Part shown: positions 33,928 through 41,312 of the stretch, piece after piece
Position numbering within the stretch: the first letter of the stretch is position 1
Layout: every line of letters starts with the position of its first letter
From: Brevibacillus_C sp046036945
GTDB lineage: Bacteria; Bacillota; Bacilli; Brevibacillales; Brevibacillaceae
Reading direction: 5' to 3'
Length of the DNA: 64,000 nt
Assembly: GCF_046036945.1 (NCBI RefSeq)
Contig: NZ_JBJQOQ010000001.1
Coordinates: forward strand, 434,001-498,000
Notes under the pieces: generated by a model
Databases searched by the model: none
Seen by the model: the letters and a program-made list of their open reading frames with translations, nothing else
What the model was told of the DNA's origin: nothing
Translations under genes and position numbers: made by a program

Positions 33928-34971
33928 ATGAAACAATTATCATTTCTAGATCGTTTCTTGACCCTCTGGATCTTCCTTGCTATGGCTATAGGAATTATTA
34001 TCGGAACTTTTGTTCCTGCTTTCACAAGCGGGTTGAACAGCTTACAAATTGGCACAACTTCCATCCCCCTTGCCACAGGCTTAATTCTGATGATGTACCC
34101 TCCTTTGGCAAAAGTTCGTTACGAGGAGATGGGGCGTGTATTTGACGACCGAAAGGTTCTTTTCCTGTCCCTTATACAAAACTGGGTGATTGGCCCTATC
34201 TTGATGTTTTTGCTGGCCATCATTTTCTTGCCAGATAAGCCGGAATATATGATAGGGTTGATCATGATTGGCTTGGCGCGTTGTATTGCCATGGTGATTG
34301 TTTGGAATGACCTGGCAAAAGGGGATACAGAATATGCAGCGGGCCTTGTCGCATTCAATGCTGTGTTTCAGATGCTTTTCTTTTCTGTATATGCTTATGT
34401 GTTTGTCACCATCATTCCAGAATGGCTTGGCATCCAAGGAGCAATTGTTTCGATTACAATGTCAGAAGTGGCCAAATCGGTGTTCATATACCTGGGTATT
34501 CCTTTTCTTGCAGGGATGCTGACTCGTTTATCTTTGGTAAAAGCAAAAGGCAGGCATTGGTATGAAAACGTGTTTATTCCCAAAATAAGTCCAATCACAT
34601 TGATTGCTTTACTCTTTACCATCATTGTCATGTTCTCCATGAAAGGGGAAAGCATCGTCAGCGTACCTATAGACGTCGTTCGCATTGCGATTCCTCTGCT
34701 GATTTACTTCATCGTGATGTTCTTTATTTCTTTCTACATGGGGAAGAAAATTGGCGCTAACTATCCGGTTACTACGACTTTAGCGTTTACAGCAGGCAGT
34801 AATAACTTTGAGTTGGCAGTCGCTGTAGCAGTCGGTGTGTTTGGGATTCACTCGGGTGCCGCTTTTGCAGCTGTCATCGGTCCTCTTGTTGAAGTGCCAG
34901 TAATGATTGCATTGGTACAGGTAGCATTATGGTTCAAACGGAAGTATTTTGCCAACACATACCCGAATTGA
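33928..34971 (+). CDS. acr3: arsenite efflux transporter, ACR3 family
   Basis: 347-residue integral membrane protein with about ten membrane segments. LARCIAMVIVWNDLAKGD holds the conserved cysteine required for As(III) transport, and TLAFTAGSNNFELAVAVAVG is the second signature. It expels arsenite using the proton gradient. ATG at 33928 has AAAAGGAG upstream; a TTG one codon earlier is ignored. Often named arsB, but this is ACR3, not the ArsB family. Confidence 0.94.
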   Translation: MKQLSFLDRFLTLWIFLAMAIGIIIGTFVPAFTSGLNSLQIGTTSIPLATGLILMMYPPLAKVRYEEMGRVFDDRKVLFLSLIQNWVIGPILMFLLAIIFLPDKPEYMIGLIMIGLARCIAMVIVWNDLAKGDTEYAAGLVAFNAVFQMLFFSVYAYVFVTIIPEWLGIQGAIVSITMSEVAKSVFIYLGIPFLAGMLTRLSLVKAKGRHWYENVFIPKISPITLIALLFTIIVMFSMKGESIVSVPIDVVRIAIPLLIYFIVMFFISFYMGKKIGANYPVTTTLAFTAGSNNFELAVAVAVGVFGIHSGAAFAAVIGPLVEVPVMIALVQVALWFKRKYFANTYPN

Positions 34972-34992
34972 GGCAGAAAAGGTGAGTACATC

Positions 34993-35508
34993 ATGGAAAA
35001 CAAAAAAACGATCTACTTCTTATGCACAGGGAATTCTTGTCGAAGTCAAATGGCAGAAGCATGGGGAAAGAAATACTTAGGTGACACGTGGAATGTACTA
35101 TCTGCCGGGATTGAAGCTCATGGTGTCAATCCGAATGCCATCAGAGCGATGCAAGAAGCAGGAATAGACATTTCCGATCAAACTTCAGATGTTATTGATC
35201 CGGCCATTTTAAACAAAGCGGATCTGGTCGTGACACTTTGCAACCATGCAGATTCCATTTGCCCAACCACACCAACTCATGTAAAACGTGTCCATTGGGG
35301 ATTTGACGATCCTGCGGGAAAAGAATGGTCGGAATTTCAACGAGTCCGCGATGAAATTGGAACCCGTATTAAGAAATTTGCAGAAACGGGAGTATACATT
35401 TCGGCAGAAAAGAGCTGGCTGGCTGTCGCCGGAAGCAGCAAAAATGCAGCCTTGCCAAATGGCAGCAGCAGGCTGCATTTTTGCGTTTTGCCGCCGTTTG
35501 CCGCATAA
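34993..35508 (+). CDS. arsC: thioredoxin-dependent arsenate reductase with abnormal C-terminal extension
   Basis: ArsC of the low-molecular-weight phosphatase fold: catalytic loop CTGNSCRS (C11, C16) and the redox pair C83/C90 (VTLCNHADSIC). It reduces arsenate to arsenite for export. The family normally ends at about residue 135-140 with KFAETGK; here similarity stops at KFAETG (residue 133, near base 35391) and 38 unrelated residues follow, encoded by DNA that includes a terminator hairpin. The normal stop codon is missing, as if a 3' junction replaced it. All catalytic residues are upstream of the break, so activity is plausible. Confidence 0.9.
   Translation: MENKKTIYFLCTGNSCRSQMAEAWGKKYLGDTWNVLSAGIEAHGVNPNAIRAMQEAGIDISDQTSDVIDPAILNKADLVVTLCNHADSICPTTPTHVKRVHWGFDDPAGKEWSEFQRVRDEIGTRIKKFAETGVYISAEKSWLAVAGSSKNAALPNGSSRLHFCVLPPFAA
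35438..35484 (+). terminator. terminator hairpin inside the arsC reading frame
   Basis: GCAAAAATGCAGCC (35438-35451) pairs perfectly with GGCTGCATTTTTGC (35471-35484); the loop holds an inner TGCC/GGCA stem. The core stem is followed by five T. The arsC frame stays open to 35508, past the hairpin. Confidence 0.75.
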
Positions 35509-35582
35509 ATCGGGGTAATTTGTAACTTTTATGCCAGCCTGTACGTAAAAATGGGGAGAGTATTAGGAAAGGAGGCAGCGGG

Positions 35583-36068
35583 ATGGAGATATTGTTATGG
35601 ATCATTGTAGTTGCCTTGTTTGTGATCAGTATCGCCGGTGTATTCATGCCAGTTTTGCCGGATACCCTGCTTCTCTGGGGAGGTTTTCTGCTGTACCAGT
35701 TTGCCATCGCCGGGCCGGGGGCGGGTTTGCCAGCTTCGTTCTGGTGGGGAATGGCGGTGCTGAGCGTTTTGATTTTTGGCGCTGACATATTGATGAGCAT
35801 GTACTTCGTGAAAAAGTACGGCGGTTCCAAGTGGTCTTCATTAGGGGCGATTGCTGGTGTCATTCTCGGGATTTTCCTTTTCCCGCCGTTTGGCATCGTC
35901 ATATTCCCGTTCTTGATCGTCTTTGCCATCGAGATGATTTTCCAGAATCAGCCGGCAGAGAGGGCGTTGATGGCAGGGCTGGGGTCGCTGGTCGCCTTTT
36001 TCAGCAGTGCCGTGATGAAGGTGGCTGTCCAGATCATCATGATCATCTGGTTTTTTGTCGCGATCTGA
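35583..36068 (+). CDS. DUF456 membrane protein (YqgC-like)
   Basis: 161-residue protein with four to five membrane helices and the DUF456 pattern: GVFMPVLPDTLLLWGG near the N-terminus, and a glycine-rich GAIAGVILGIFLFPPFGIV. Same family as B. subtilis YqgC; function unknown. RBS AAAGGAGG. High GC again, marking the end of the AT-rich insert. A strong terminator follows. Confidence 0.82.
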   Translation: MEILLWIIVVALFVISIAGVFMPVLPDTLLLWGGFLLYQFAIAGPGAGLPASFWWGMAVLSVLIFGADILMSMYFVKKYGGSKWSSLGAIAGVILGIFLFPPFGIVIFPFLIVFAIEMIFQNQPAERALMAGLGSLVAFFSSAVMKVAVQIIMIIWFFVAI

Positions 36069-36113
36069 CCGGTCGAAAGCAAGCAGGGGCAAAAAGTGCA
36101 AGCCATACAAAAC

Positions 36114-36166
36114 AGGGCTGTACCTTGAGGCGGATTTGTCCGCTTTGGTACAGCCCTTGTCTTTTT
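36114..36166. terminator. bidirectional terminator between DUF456 gene and lexA
   Basis: AGGGCTGTACC (36114-36124) pairs with GGTACAGCCCT (36147-36157), with an inner GCGGA/TCCGC stem, then TTGTCTTTTT. It serves the convergent lexA too. Confidence 0.8.
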
Positions 36167-36183
36167 GACAGAACGTTTTTGCA

Positions 36184-36807
36184 TTAATGAATCATGCGAT
36201 AGACACCAATCACCTTGCCGAGAATCGACACGCTGTCGAGGATGATCGGGGAGAGTGCCGCATTTTCCGGTTGGAGGCGGAAGTGGGTTCTCTCTTTAAA
36301 GAAGCGCTTCACGGTCGCTTCGTCGTCTTCCGTCATGGCGACGACGATGTCGCCGTTGTCGGCTACGCTCTGTTGGCGGACGATGACGTAGTCGCCGTCC
36401 AGAATGCCCGCTTCAATCATGCTGTCTCCGGATACGCGCAGCATGAAGACTTTGTCGGACGAAACGATATGTTCTGGCAGGGGGAAGTAGTCTTCCACAT
36501 CTTCGATTGCCGTAATGGGTTGGCCCGCTGTTACTTTACCGACGACCGGAACCCGCACGACAGGCTGTTCGAACTCTTCCTGGAAGCGGCTGCCTTCCTG
36601 CAGCAGCTCGATCGCCCGGGGCTTGGTCGGATCGCGGCGGATCAGCCCCTTCTTTTCCAGTCGTTCCAAGTGGCCGTGAACCGTGGAACTGGAAGCCAGC
36701 CCGACGGCTTCACCGATCTCGCGCACAGATGGAGGGTAGCCCTTGTCCTTTACTTCTTTGCGGATAAAGTCGATAATTGCCTGCTGACGTTGGGATAGCT
36801 TGGACAC
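36184..36807 (-). CDS. lexA: SOS repressor LexA
   Basis: 207 residues. N-terminal winged HTH (GYPPSVREIGEAVGLASSST), autocleavage site region VTAGQP, catalytic Ser in GDSMIEAGI and Lys in ATVKRFF. It represses DNA-damage genes until RecA filaments trigger cleavage. The start is the GTG at 36807 with GAGGTG upstream; the longer open frame runs back through the SOS boxes and is not real. Divergent from yneA, sharing a control region with three SOS boxes. Confidence 0.97.
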   Translation of the reverse strand: MSKLSQRQQAIIDFIRKEVKDKGYPPSVREIGEAVGLASSSTVHGHLERLEKKGLIRRDPTKPRAIELLQEGSRFQEEFEQPVVRVPVVGKVTAGQPITAIEDVEDYFPLPEHIVSSDKVFMLRVSGDSMIEAGILDGDYVIVRQQSVADNGDIVVAMTEDDEATVKRFFKERTHFRLQPENAALSPIILDSVSILGKVIGVYRMIH

Positions 36808-36840
36808 AAGTGACACCTCAATTCCCTGATCTTTTTCTAC

Positions 36841-36869
36841 ATTATACCATGGGATCTTGCGTTCGACAA
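36841..36869 (-). promoter_or_regulatory. lexA promoter
   Basis: Minus strand TTGTCG (36864-36869), 17 bp spacer, TATAAT (36841-36846). The SOS box at 36867-36880 overlaps the -35. Confidence 0.7.
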
Positions 36870-36880
36870 ACATAAGTTCG
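36867..36880. promoter_or_regulatory. SOS box 1 (lexA side)
   Basis: CAAAC-ATAA-GTTCG; one base off the CGAAC-N4-GTTCG consensus. Confidence 0.8.
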
Positions 36881-36889
36881 ATTTTTTTG

Positions 36890-36918
36890 TTGACATGAAC
36901 ACATGTTCGCATTATGAT
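36890..36918 (+). promoter_or_regulatory. yneA promoter with SOS box 2 in the spacer
   Basis: TTGACA (36890-36895), 17 bp, TATGAT (36913-36918). The spacer contains SOS box TGAAC-ACAT-GTTCG at 36896-36909, so LexA would block polymerase directly. Confidence 0.85.
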
Positions 36919-36930
36919 AAAGACAAATAC

Positions 36931-36944
36931 AGAACAAATGTTTG
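36931..36944. promoter_or_regulatory. SOS box 3 (yneA leader)
   Basis: AGAAC-AAAT-GTTTG; two bases off consensus, downstream of the yneA -10. Confidence 0.55.
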
Positions 36945-36960
36945 TGGGGTGTTGTTTACG

Positions 36961-37269
36961 ATGAACACTGTACATAAAAGCAAGGGTCGATTGGGAATTA
37001 GGCGCGGACAAGCCTTATTGATGATGTTTACCTTCTGTTTTATCCTTTACATATTAAGCGGTCTTGTCTTTGCTTCTGAGCCGCAGGCGGCCATTCGGAT
37101 GGAAGTGACCGTACAGCAGGGCGACAGCCTCTGGAAGCTGGCAGCCGAGTACCGCGACCCGGATAAAGCGGACATCCGGGATTACGTCCAATTGCTTAAA
37201 GAAGTCAACCATCTGGAGGATCCGACGATCTATCCCGGGCAGACGCTGATCATTCCCCTACAAAAGTAA
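36961..37269 (+). CDS. yneA: SOS-induced cell division suppressor YneA
   Basis: 102 residues. One N-terminal membrane segment (about 21-40) and an extracytoplasmic LysM domain (VTVQQGDSLWKLAAEYRD ... YPGQTLIIPL). In B. subtilis YneA delays septation during SOS. ATG at 36961, after the SOS-controlled promoter. ynzC follows directly; the resolvase-like yneB that lies between them in B. subtilis is absent here. Confidence 0.92.
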   Translation: MNTVHKSKGRLGIRRGQALLMMFTFCFILYILSGLVFASEPQAAIRMEVTVQQGDSLWKLAAEYRDPDKADIRDYVQLLKEVNHLEDPTIYPGQTLIIPLQK

Positions 37270-37326
37270 ACGAATGGGCATTCGTGTGTTATAATAGACA
37301 GACGATGCTGAGATGGAGGGAAAGAT

Positions 37327-37515
37327 GTGGTTACTGACGCGGAGATCAAAAGGATTAACGAGTTGGCGAAAAAGTCGAAGGAATCAGGACTAAGCGACGA
37401 GGAAAAACAGGAACAACAGCGGCTTCGGCAGAAGTACATCGCTGCAGTACGCTCATCATTGAAGGCCAATTTGGACTCCATCCGCTTTGTGGATGAGAAC
37501 GATATAAAGCATTGA
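37327..37515 (+). CDS. ynzC: DUF896 protein YnzC
   Basis: 62-residue helical protein of the DUF896/UPF0291 family: DAEIKRINELAKKSKESGLS, then EKQEQQRLRQKYIAAVRSSLK. Function unknown, SOS-linked. GTG start with GGAGGG upstream. Second gene of the yneA operon. Confidence 0.92.
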   Translation: MVTDAEIKRINELAKKSKESGLSDEEKQEQQRLRQKYIAAVRSSLKANLDSIRFVDENDIKH

Positions 37516-37526
37516 CTTACGGCAGA

Positions 37527-37570
37527 CCCCCTCATTCCGGTACATGCACTCGGGATGAGGGGATTTGCCG
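37527..37570 (+). terminator. hairpin terminator after ynzC
   Basis: CCCCTCATTCCG-type stem pairs with CGGGATGAGGGG (37551-37562); one wobble. The T-run is short, so termination is less certain. Confidence 0.5.
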
Positions 37571-37650
37571 TCCATAAAGATGTATTTGCCGCTGCCCCGC
37601 TCAATTTGATACCATAAAAAGGAAACTTTGCCGTGTAAGGAGGAGGTACC

Positions 37651-39870
37651 GTGACAGTCCGCCATCCGGCCTTTCAGGACGAACAAATGCACTTGGACGA
37701 GACGATCGCTGTCATCGATAAAGAAATAGACGATCTGCGCGAGGGGCTGAGGGAAGCAACGGACGATTACGTCAAGCAGGTCGTGCTTGCCGCTCAGTCT
37801 AAAGAGCTCCGCTATTTGGAACAGGCACGGCTAAAGCCGTATTTCGGCCGCATCGATTTCACCCGGGATGAAACGTTTGAACGAGATCAGGTGTATATCG
37901 GAAAGCGGGGGATCGTCAAGAGCGATTCCTTTCAATCCGTCGTGGTCGATTGGCGCGCTCCGATCGCCAGCTTGTATTACAGCGGCGAGAGCAAACAGGC
38001 TTCCTACCGCACCCCGCAAGGAATCGTCAGGGGGGAAGTAACGCTAAAGCGCAACTTCGCGATTGAAGACGGGAAGATCAAGGGAATTTACGACGGAGCG
38101 CTAAAAGAAACGATCAACCGGGAAGCAGGGGCGCCGGACGAGTTCCTCGACGAGGGGTATATCGACGAATTTCTCGCTTCCCATCTCAATCAGACAAATG
38201 ACAACCGTTTGAAGGACATTGTCGCCACCATACAATCGGAGCAGAACAGCATCATACGCGCGGAAAAAAACCAGCCTGTCGTGGTCCAGGGGGTAGCCGG
38301 CAGCGGCAAGACGACGATCGCCCTGCACCGCCTGTCGTATTTGATTTACAACTACCATCACGTCATGTCATCGAAGAAGTTTATGGTATTTGCTCCCAAC
38401 CGGCTTTTCTTGCATTACATATCCGATGTCCTCCCGGAATTGGGGGTAGAAGACGTCCAGCAGACCACTTTTTTTGACTGGGCGGTAAAACTGCTGAAGA
38501 AGGACTTTCCCAAGGGGTGGCGGATCTATGATCCGTCGCGGTCCCAGTTGGTGTTTTTTGAGCCGGGGGTCTCGCCGGAACAGGCGGAAGCGGCCCGGCA
38601 GCGGATGGGGTTCAAGGGTTCGCTCGCCTGTCGTCAAACCATGGAAACCTATGTAAAGAAGCTTGTCGAGGAAGAGATCCGGTTTAAATCGCTCCGCTTC
38701 GCGTACAAAAAGACGATGCAGGTCTTCGAGATTCCGGGAAGCGAAATCCGCCGTTTGTTCGTGGAAGAGTACAGACAACAGCCGCTTAAAGAGCGGGTCG
38801 ACACCCTCTACAAGCACCTCAAACAACAGATGAACAAGCAGTTTTTCGCCTATATGCGAGAACATAAGATCGATTTGGACAAAAGGGCGCTCACCAGGTT
38901 TGAATCCCAGTTAGAGCAGATCGTTCAAGGTTATTTCGAACAGTGGCCGAGCTTTGCGTTCTTTCCTGCCTACATCAAATTAATGTCCGATCCGGTCAGC
39001 CTTCGCCAGTCAGTTCCCGTATCGGTCAGTGAAGAGACGGTGAAGTCCGTCACGCAGACTTCTGCGGAGATTTTTGCCAAGGAGCGGCTGGAAGCGGAGG
39101 ACTTGGCTCCCCTGCTGTACCTCAAACACCTGTTCGAGGGGCTGGACAAGCTGGGACGGTTTGACCACGCGGTTGTTGACGAAGCACAGGACCTAAGTGC
39201 GCTGGAAATTGCACTAATTACGTTGATGACCAAGCAAAGCTCGGTCACGGTCGTCGGCGATATGGCCCAGGGCATCCATTCGTACCGCGGCATGCAAAGC
39301 TGGACGGAGCTGACCGACGGGCTGTTTGCCGGACAACCACAGGAATACTACACCCTGGAACAGAGCTACCGCTCCACCGTAGAGATTATGCACTGGGCCA
39401 ACCACGTCCTGGAGCGCGGCCAGATCAGCGGCATCACCTTCGCCAAGCCCGTTCTGCGCCACGGAGAGAAGCCTGTGTTCTTGCGTCCCCATACGCAGTC
39501 CGAGGTGTTCGGCGATGTGGTTCAGCAGGTTGGTCAATACCAAAGCGAGGGGTACTCCTCGATTGCGATCGTCACGAAAACCGTTTCAGAAGGAAAAAAA
39601 GCCTTGAAAGCTTTGCAGCCTCATCTTGAGGGAGTACAGCTTTTAAGCTACAAAGATGCAGAATACCCCGGGGGAGTGACGATTCTTCCCGCTTATCTGA
39701 CCAAAGGGCTGCAATTTGACGTCGTCATTTTGCTCGATGCAGATGAAGCTCACTACGGGCTAAATGAACAGGATGCCAAGCTAATGTACGTCGTGATGAC
39801 ACGCCCGGTGCACCGGTTGCTTCTCTATGCCGTCCAGAGCCCGACGCCGCTGCTGGCCGGCCTGGTGTAA
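37651..39870 (+). CDS. HelD/UvrD-like superfamily 1 helicase
   Basis: 739-residue SF1 ATPase resembling HelD (YvgS), which binds RNA polymerase and helps recycle stalled complexes. An N-terminal helical arm (about 1-100) with WRAPIASLYYSG precedes Walker A GVAGSGKTTIALHRLSY at about 213; motif II is VDEAQDLSALE; LEQSYRSTVEI and LTKGLQFDVVI follow. GTG start at 37651 is preceded by GGAGGAGGT. The closely related SF1 helicase-IV type is an alternative label. It converges on the HTH gene at 39889 with only 18 bp between. Confidence 0.88.
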   Translation: MTVRHPAFQDEQMHLDETIAVIDKEIDDLREGLREATDDYVKQVVLAAQSKELRYLEQARLKPYFGRIDFTRDETFERDQVYIGKRGIVKSDSFQSVVVDWRAPIASLYYSGESKQASYRTPQGIVRGEVTLKRNFAIEDGKIKGIYDGALKETINREAGAPDEFLDEGYIDEFLASHLNQTNDNRLKDIVATIQSEQNSIIRAEKNQPVVVQGVAGSGKTTIALHRLSYLIYNYHHVMSSKKFMVFAPNRLFLHYISDVLPELGVEDVQQTTFFDWAVKLLKKDFPKGWRIYDPSRSQLVFFEPGVSPEQAEAARQRMGFKGSLACRQTMETYVKKLVEEEIRFKSLRFAYKKTMQVFEIPGSEIRRLFVEEYRQQPLKERVDTLYKHLKQQMNKQFFAYMREHKIDLDKRALTRFESQLEQIVQGYFEQWPSFAFFPAYIKLMSDPVSLRQSVPVSVSEETVKSVTQTSAEIFAKERLEAEDLAPLLYLKHLFEGLDKLGRFDHAVVDEAQDLSALEIALITLMTKQSSVTVVGDMAQGIHSYRGMQSWTELTDGLFAGQPQEYYTLEQSYRSTVEIMHWANHVLERGQISGITFAKPVLRHGEKPVFLRPHTQSEVFGDVVQQVGQYQSEGYSSIAIVTKTVSEGKKALKALQPHLEGVQLLSYKDAEYPGGVTILPAYLTKGLQFDVVILLDADEAHYGLNEQDAKLMYVVMTRPVHRLLLYAVQSPTPLLAGLV

Positions 39871-39888
39871 CCTCATACTCCTTTTCCT

Positions 39889-40167
39889 TTATGAACCTAA
39901 AGGCTCCCGGGGCATTTTCTTCAACTTGCGAAGCAGTGTGGAGTGGTCGATCTTCAGCGAGGCAGCCGCCTGACGGACACTGGGATGCCGCTGCAGTTCT
40001 TCGTAGATCAGTTGTTGCTCCGTCAGCCTGAGCCGTTCTTTCAGCCCGGCGCTCCGCCGGGTTTCTTCATGTCCTGCCGCAGGAACAGGTGTCAGGACGT
40101 CGGGAAGGGACACCTTCGGGATGACCAGCTTGATCGGGCGGGGGCAGGACATGGAACCTTTGCTCAT
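39889..40167 (-). CDS. stand-alone Fis/TyrR-type helix-turn-helix protein
   Basis: 92-residue protein whose C-terminal half (LRLTEQQLIYEELQRHPSVR, then QAAASLKIDHSTLLRKLKK) is the Fis/TyrR-type HTH that usually ends sigma-54 activators. The AAA+ domain of such activators is absent, and the N-terminal half (PRPIKLVIPKVSLPDV) has no known fold. ATG at 40167 is set by GGAGAGGTG; the longer open frame is not conserved-looking. It is divergent from a lactone-catabolic operon that has a -24/-12 promoter. It may be a small DNA-binding regulator or a degenerate activator. Confidence 0.65.
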   Translation of the reverse strand: MSKGSMSCPRPIKLVIPKVSLPDVLTPVPAAGHEETRRSAGLKERLRLTEQQLIYEELQRHPSVRQAAASLKIDHSTLLRKLKKMPREPLGS

Positions 40168-40324
40168 AATCACCTCTCCTTTCCTCATAGAGTAGTGGTG
40201 TAGGACACACCAGCCGGTACGGCAGCGCATCGCGACTCTTGCGGTACGAGTCTCCTTGTTGGTGCGATTATACACAATATTTCGAATTCTATCGCTGTAT
40301 CCGGGTTTTTTCGCTTTGGTTTTT

Positions 40325-40341
40325 TTGGCTCGCAGCTTGCT
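40325..40341 (+). promoter_or_regulatory. sigma-54-type (-24/-12) promoter
   Basis: TTGGCTCGCAGCTTGCT aligns to YTGGCACGRNNNTTGCW with two mismatches; the GG (40327-40328) and GC (40339-40340) are in correct 12-bp register. It lies about 110 bp before the lactonase ATG. An inverted repeat GACTC-N9-GAGTC (40234-40252), about 80 bp further upstream, could be an activator site. Confidence 0.65.
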
Positions 40342-40453
40342 ATTTACGTTGTGAAACACGTCAGGGGGGATCTTCTAAAAAAAGGATCTGCATGTCGAAT
40401 CAGACAGATGGGTCTGTGTCGGCAAAATATGAATTCAGGGAGGTAGTGCGGCG

Positions 40454-41287
40454 ATGGCAACACCGAAACTGTACGTGCTGGATACCGGCAGGATGAAAAT
40501 GGATAAAGGGTTTATGGTGGCGATGCACAAACCGGCTTCAGTGCTCGACCCCAACACCCCGGCCGAGTTTGTCGAGTTTCCCGTCTACGCTGTCTTGATC
40601 GATCACCCGGAAGGAAAAATTCTCTTTGACACCGGCTGCAATCCGGAGGGGATGGGCGAGCAGGGCCGCTGGCCGCAAGGTGTGCAGCAATTGTTCCCCT
40701 ACTACGCTTCGGAAGAATGCTATCTGATCAACCGTTTGGAACAGCTGCGGGTACGCCCGGAGGATATCAGGTACGTGGTCGCCTCGCACTTGCACCTCGA
40801 CCATGCAGGATGTCTGGAAATGTTTACGAATGCGACCATCATCGTTCATGAGACAGAACTGGCCAACACGATGAAAACGTACGCGATCAACAAGGACATG
40901 GGCGCCTACGTCTGGGCTGACATCGACGCCTGGGTAAAAAACGGCCTAAACTGGCATCCGATCAAGCCGGGAGAAGACGAGGTGCCGCTGGCAGACGGCG
41001 TGAAGATCCTCAACTTTGGCGCCGGCCACGCCTGGGGCCTCTTGGGGCTGCATGTTCAATTGCCTGGAGCGGGCGGCATCATCCTTGCCTCTGATGCGGT
41101 CTATTCGGCGCAAAACTACGGTCCGCCGGTGAAAATACCCGGCATCATCTACGACTCAATCGGCTTTGTGAATACCGTGGAGCGGATTAAAGCGTATGCC
41201 GCCAGGACCAATTCACAGGTTTGGTTTGGCCACGACGGCGAACAGTTCCAACAGTTTATCAAGTCGACGGAAGGATACTACGAATAA
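40454..41287 (+). CDS. metallo-beta-lactamase-fold lactonase (N-acyl-homoserine/gamma-lactone lactonase family)
   Basis: 277-residue MBL hydrolase. ASHLHLDHAG gives the HxHxDH di-zinc motif, and SDAVYS the bridging Asp. Its length and N-terminus (LYVLDTGRM) match AiiA/AttM(BlcC)-type lactonases that open acyl-homoserine lactones or gamma-butyrolactone. Followed by an alcohol and an aldehyde dehydrogenase, which points to catabolism of a lactone through a hydroxy acid and semialdehyde rather than pure quorum quenching. RBS GGGAGGT. The substrate is inferred. Confidence 0.82.
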   Translation: MATPKLYVLDTGRMKMDKGFMVAMHKPASVLDPNTPAEFVEFPVYAVLIDHPEGKILFDTGCNPEGMGEQGRWPQGVQQLFPYYASEECYLINRLEQLRVRPEDIRYVVASHLHLDHAGCLEMFTNATIIVHETELANTMKTYAINKDMGAYVWADIDAWVKNGLNWHPIKPGEDEVPLADGVKILNFGAGHAWGLLGLHVQLPGAGGIILASDAVYSAQNYGPPVKIPGIIYDSIGFVNTVERIKAYAARTNSQVWFGHDGEQFQQFIKSTEGYYE

Positions 41288-41312
41288 GAACGAGCAGCGG
41301 GGAGGGAAAGAA

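Noticed and set aside
36184..37011. Longer LexA from an upstream start
   Set aside because: The extra N-terminal part is translated SOS-box and promoter DNA; GTG at 36807 has the RBS and gives the normal length.
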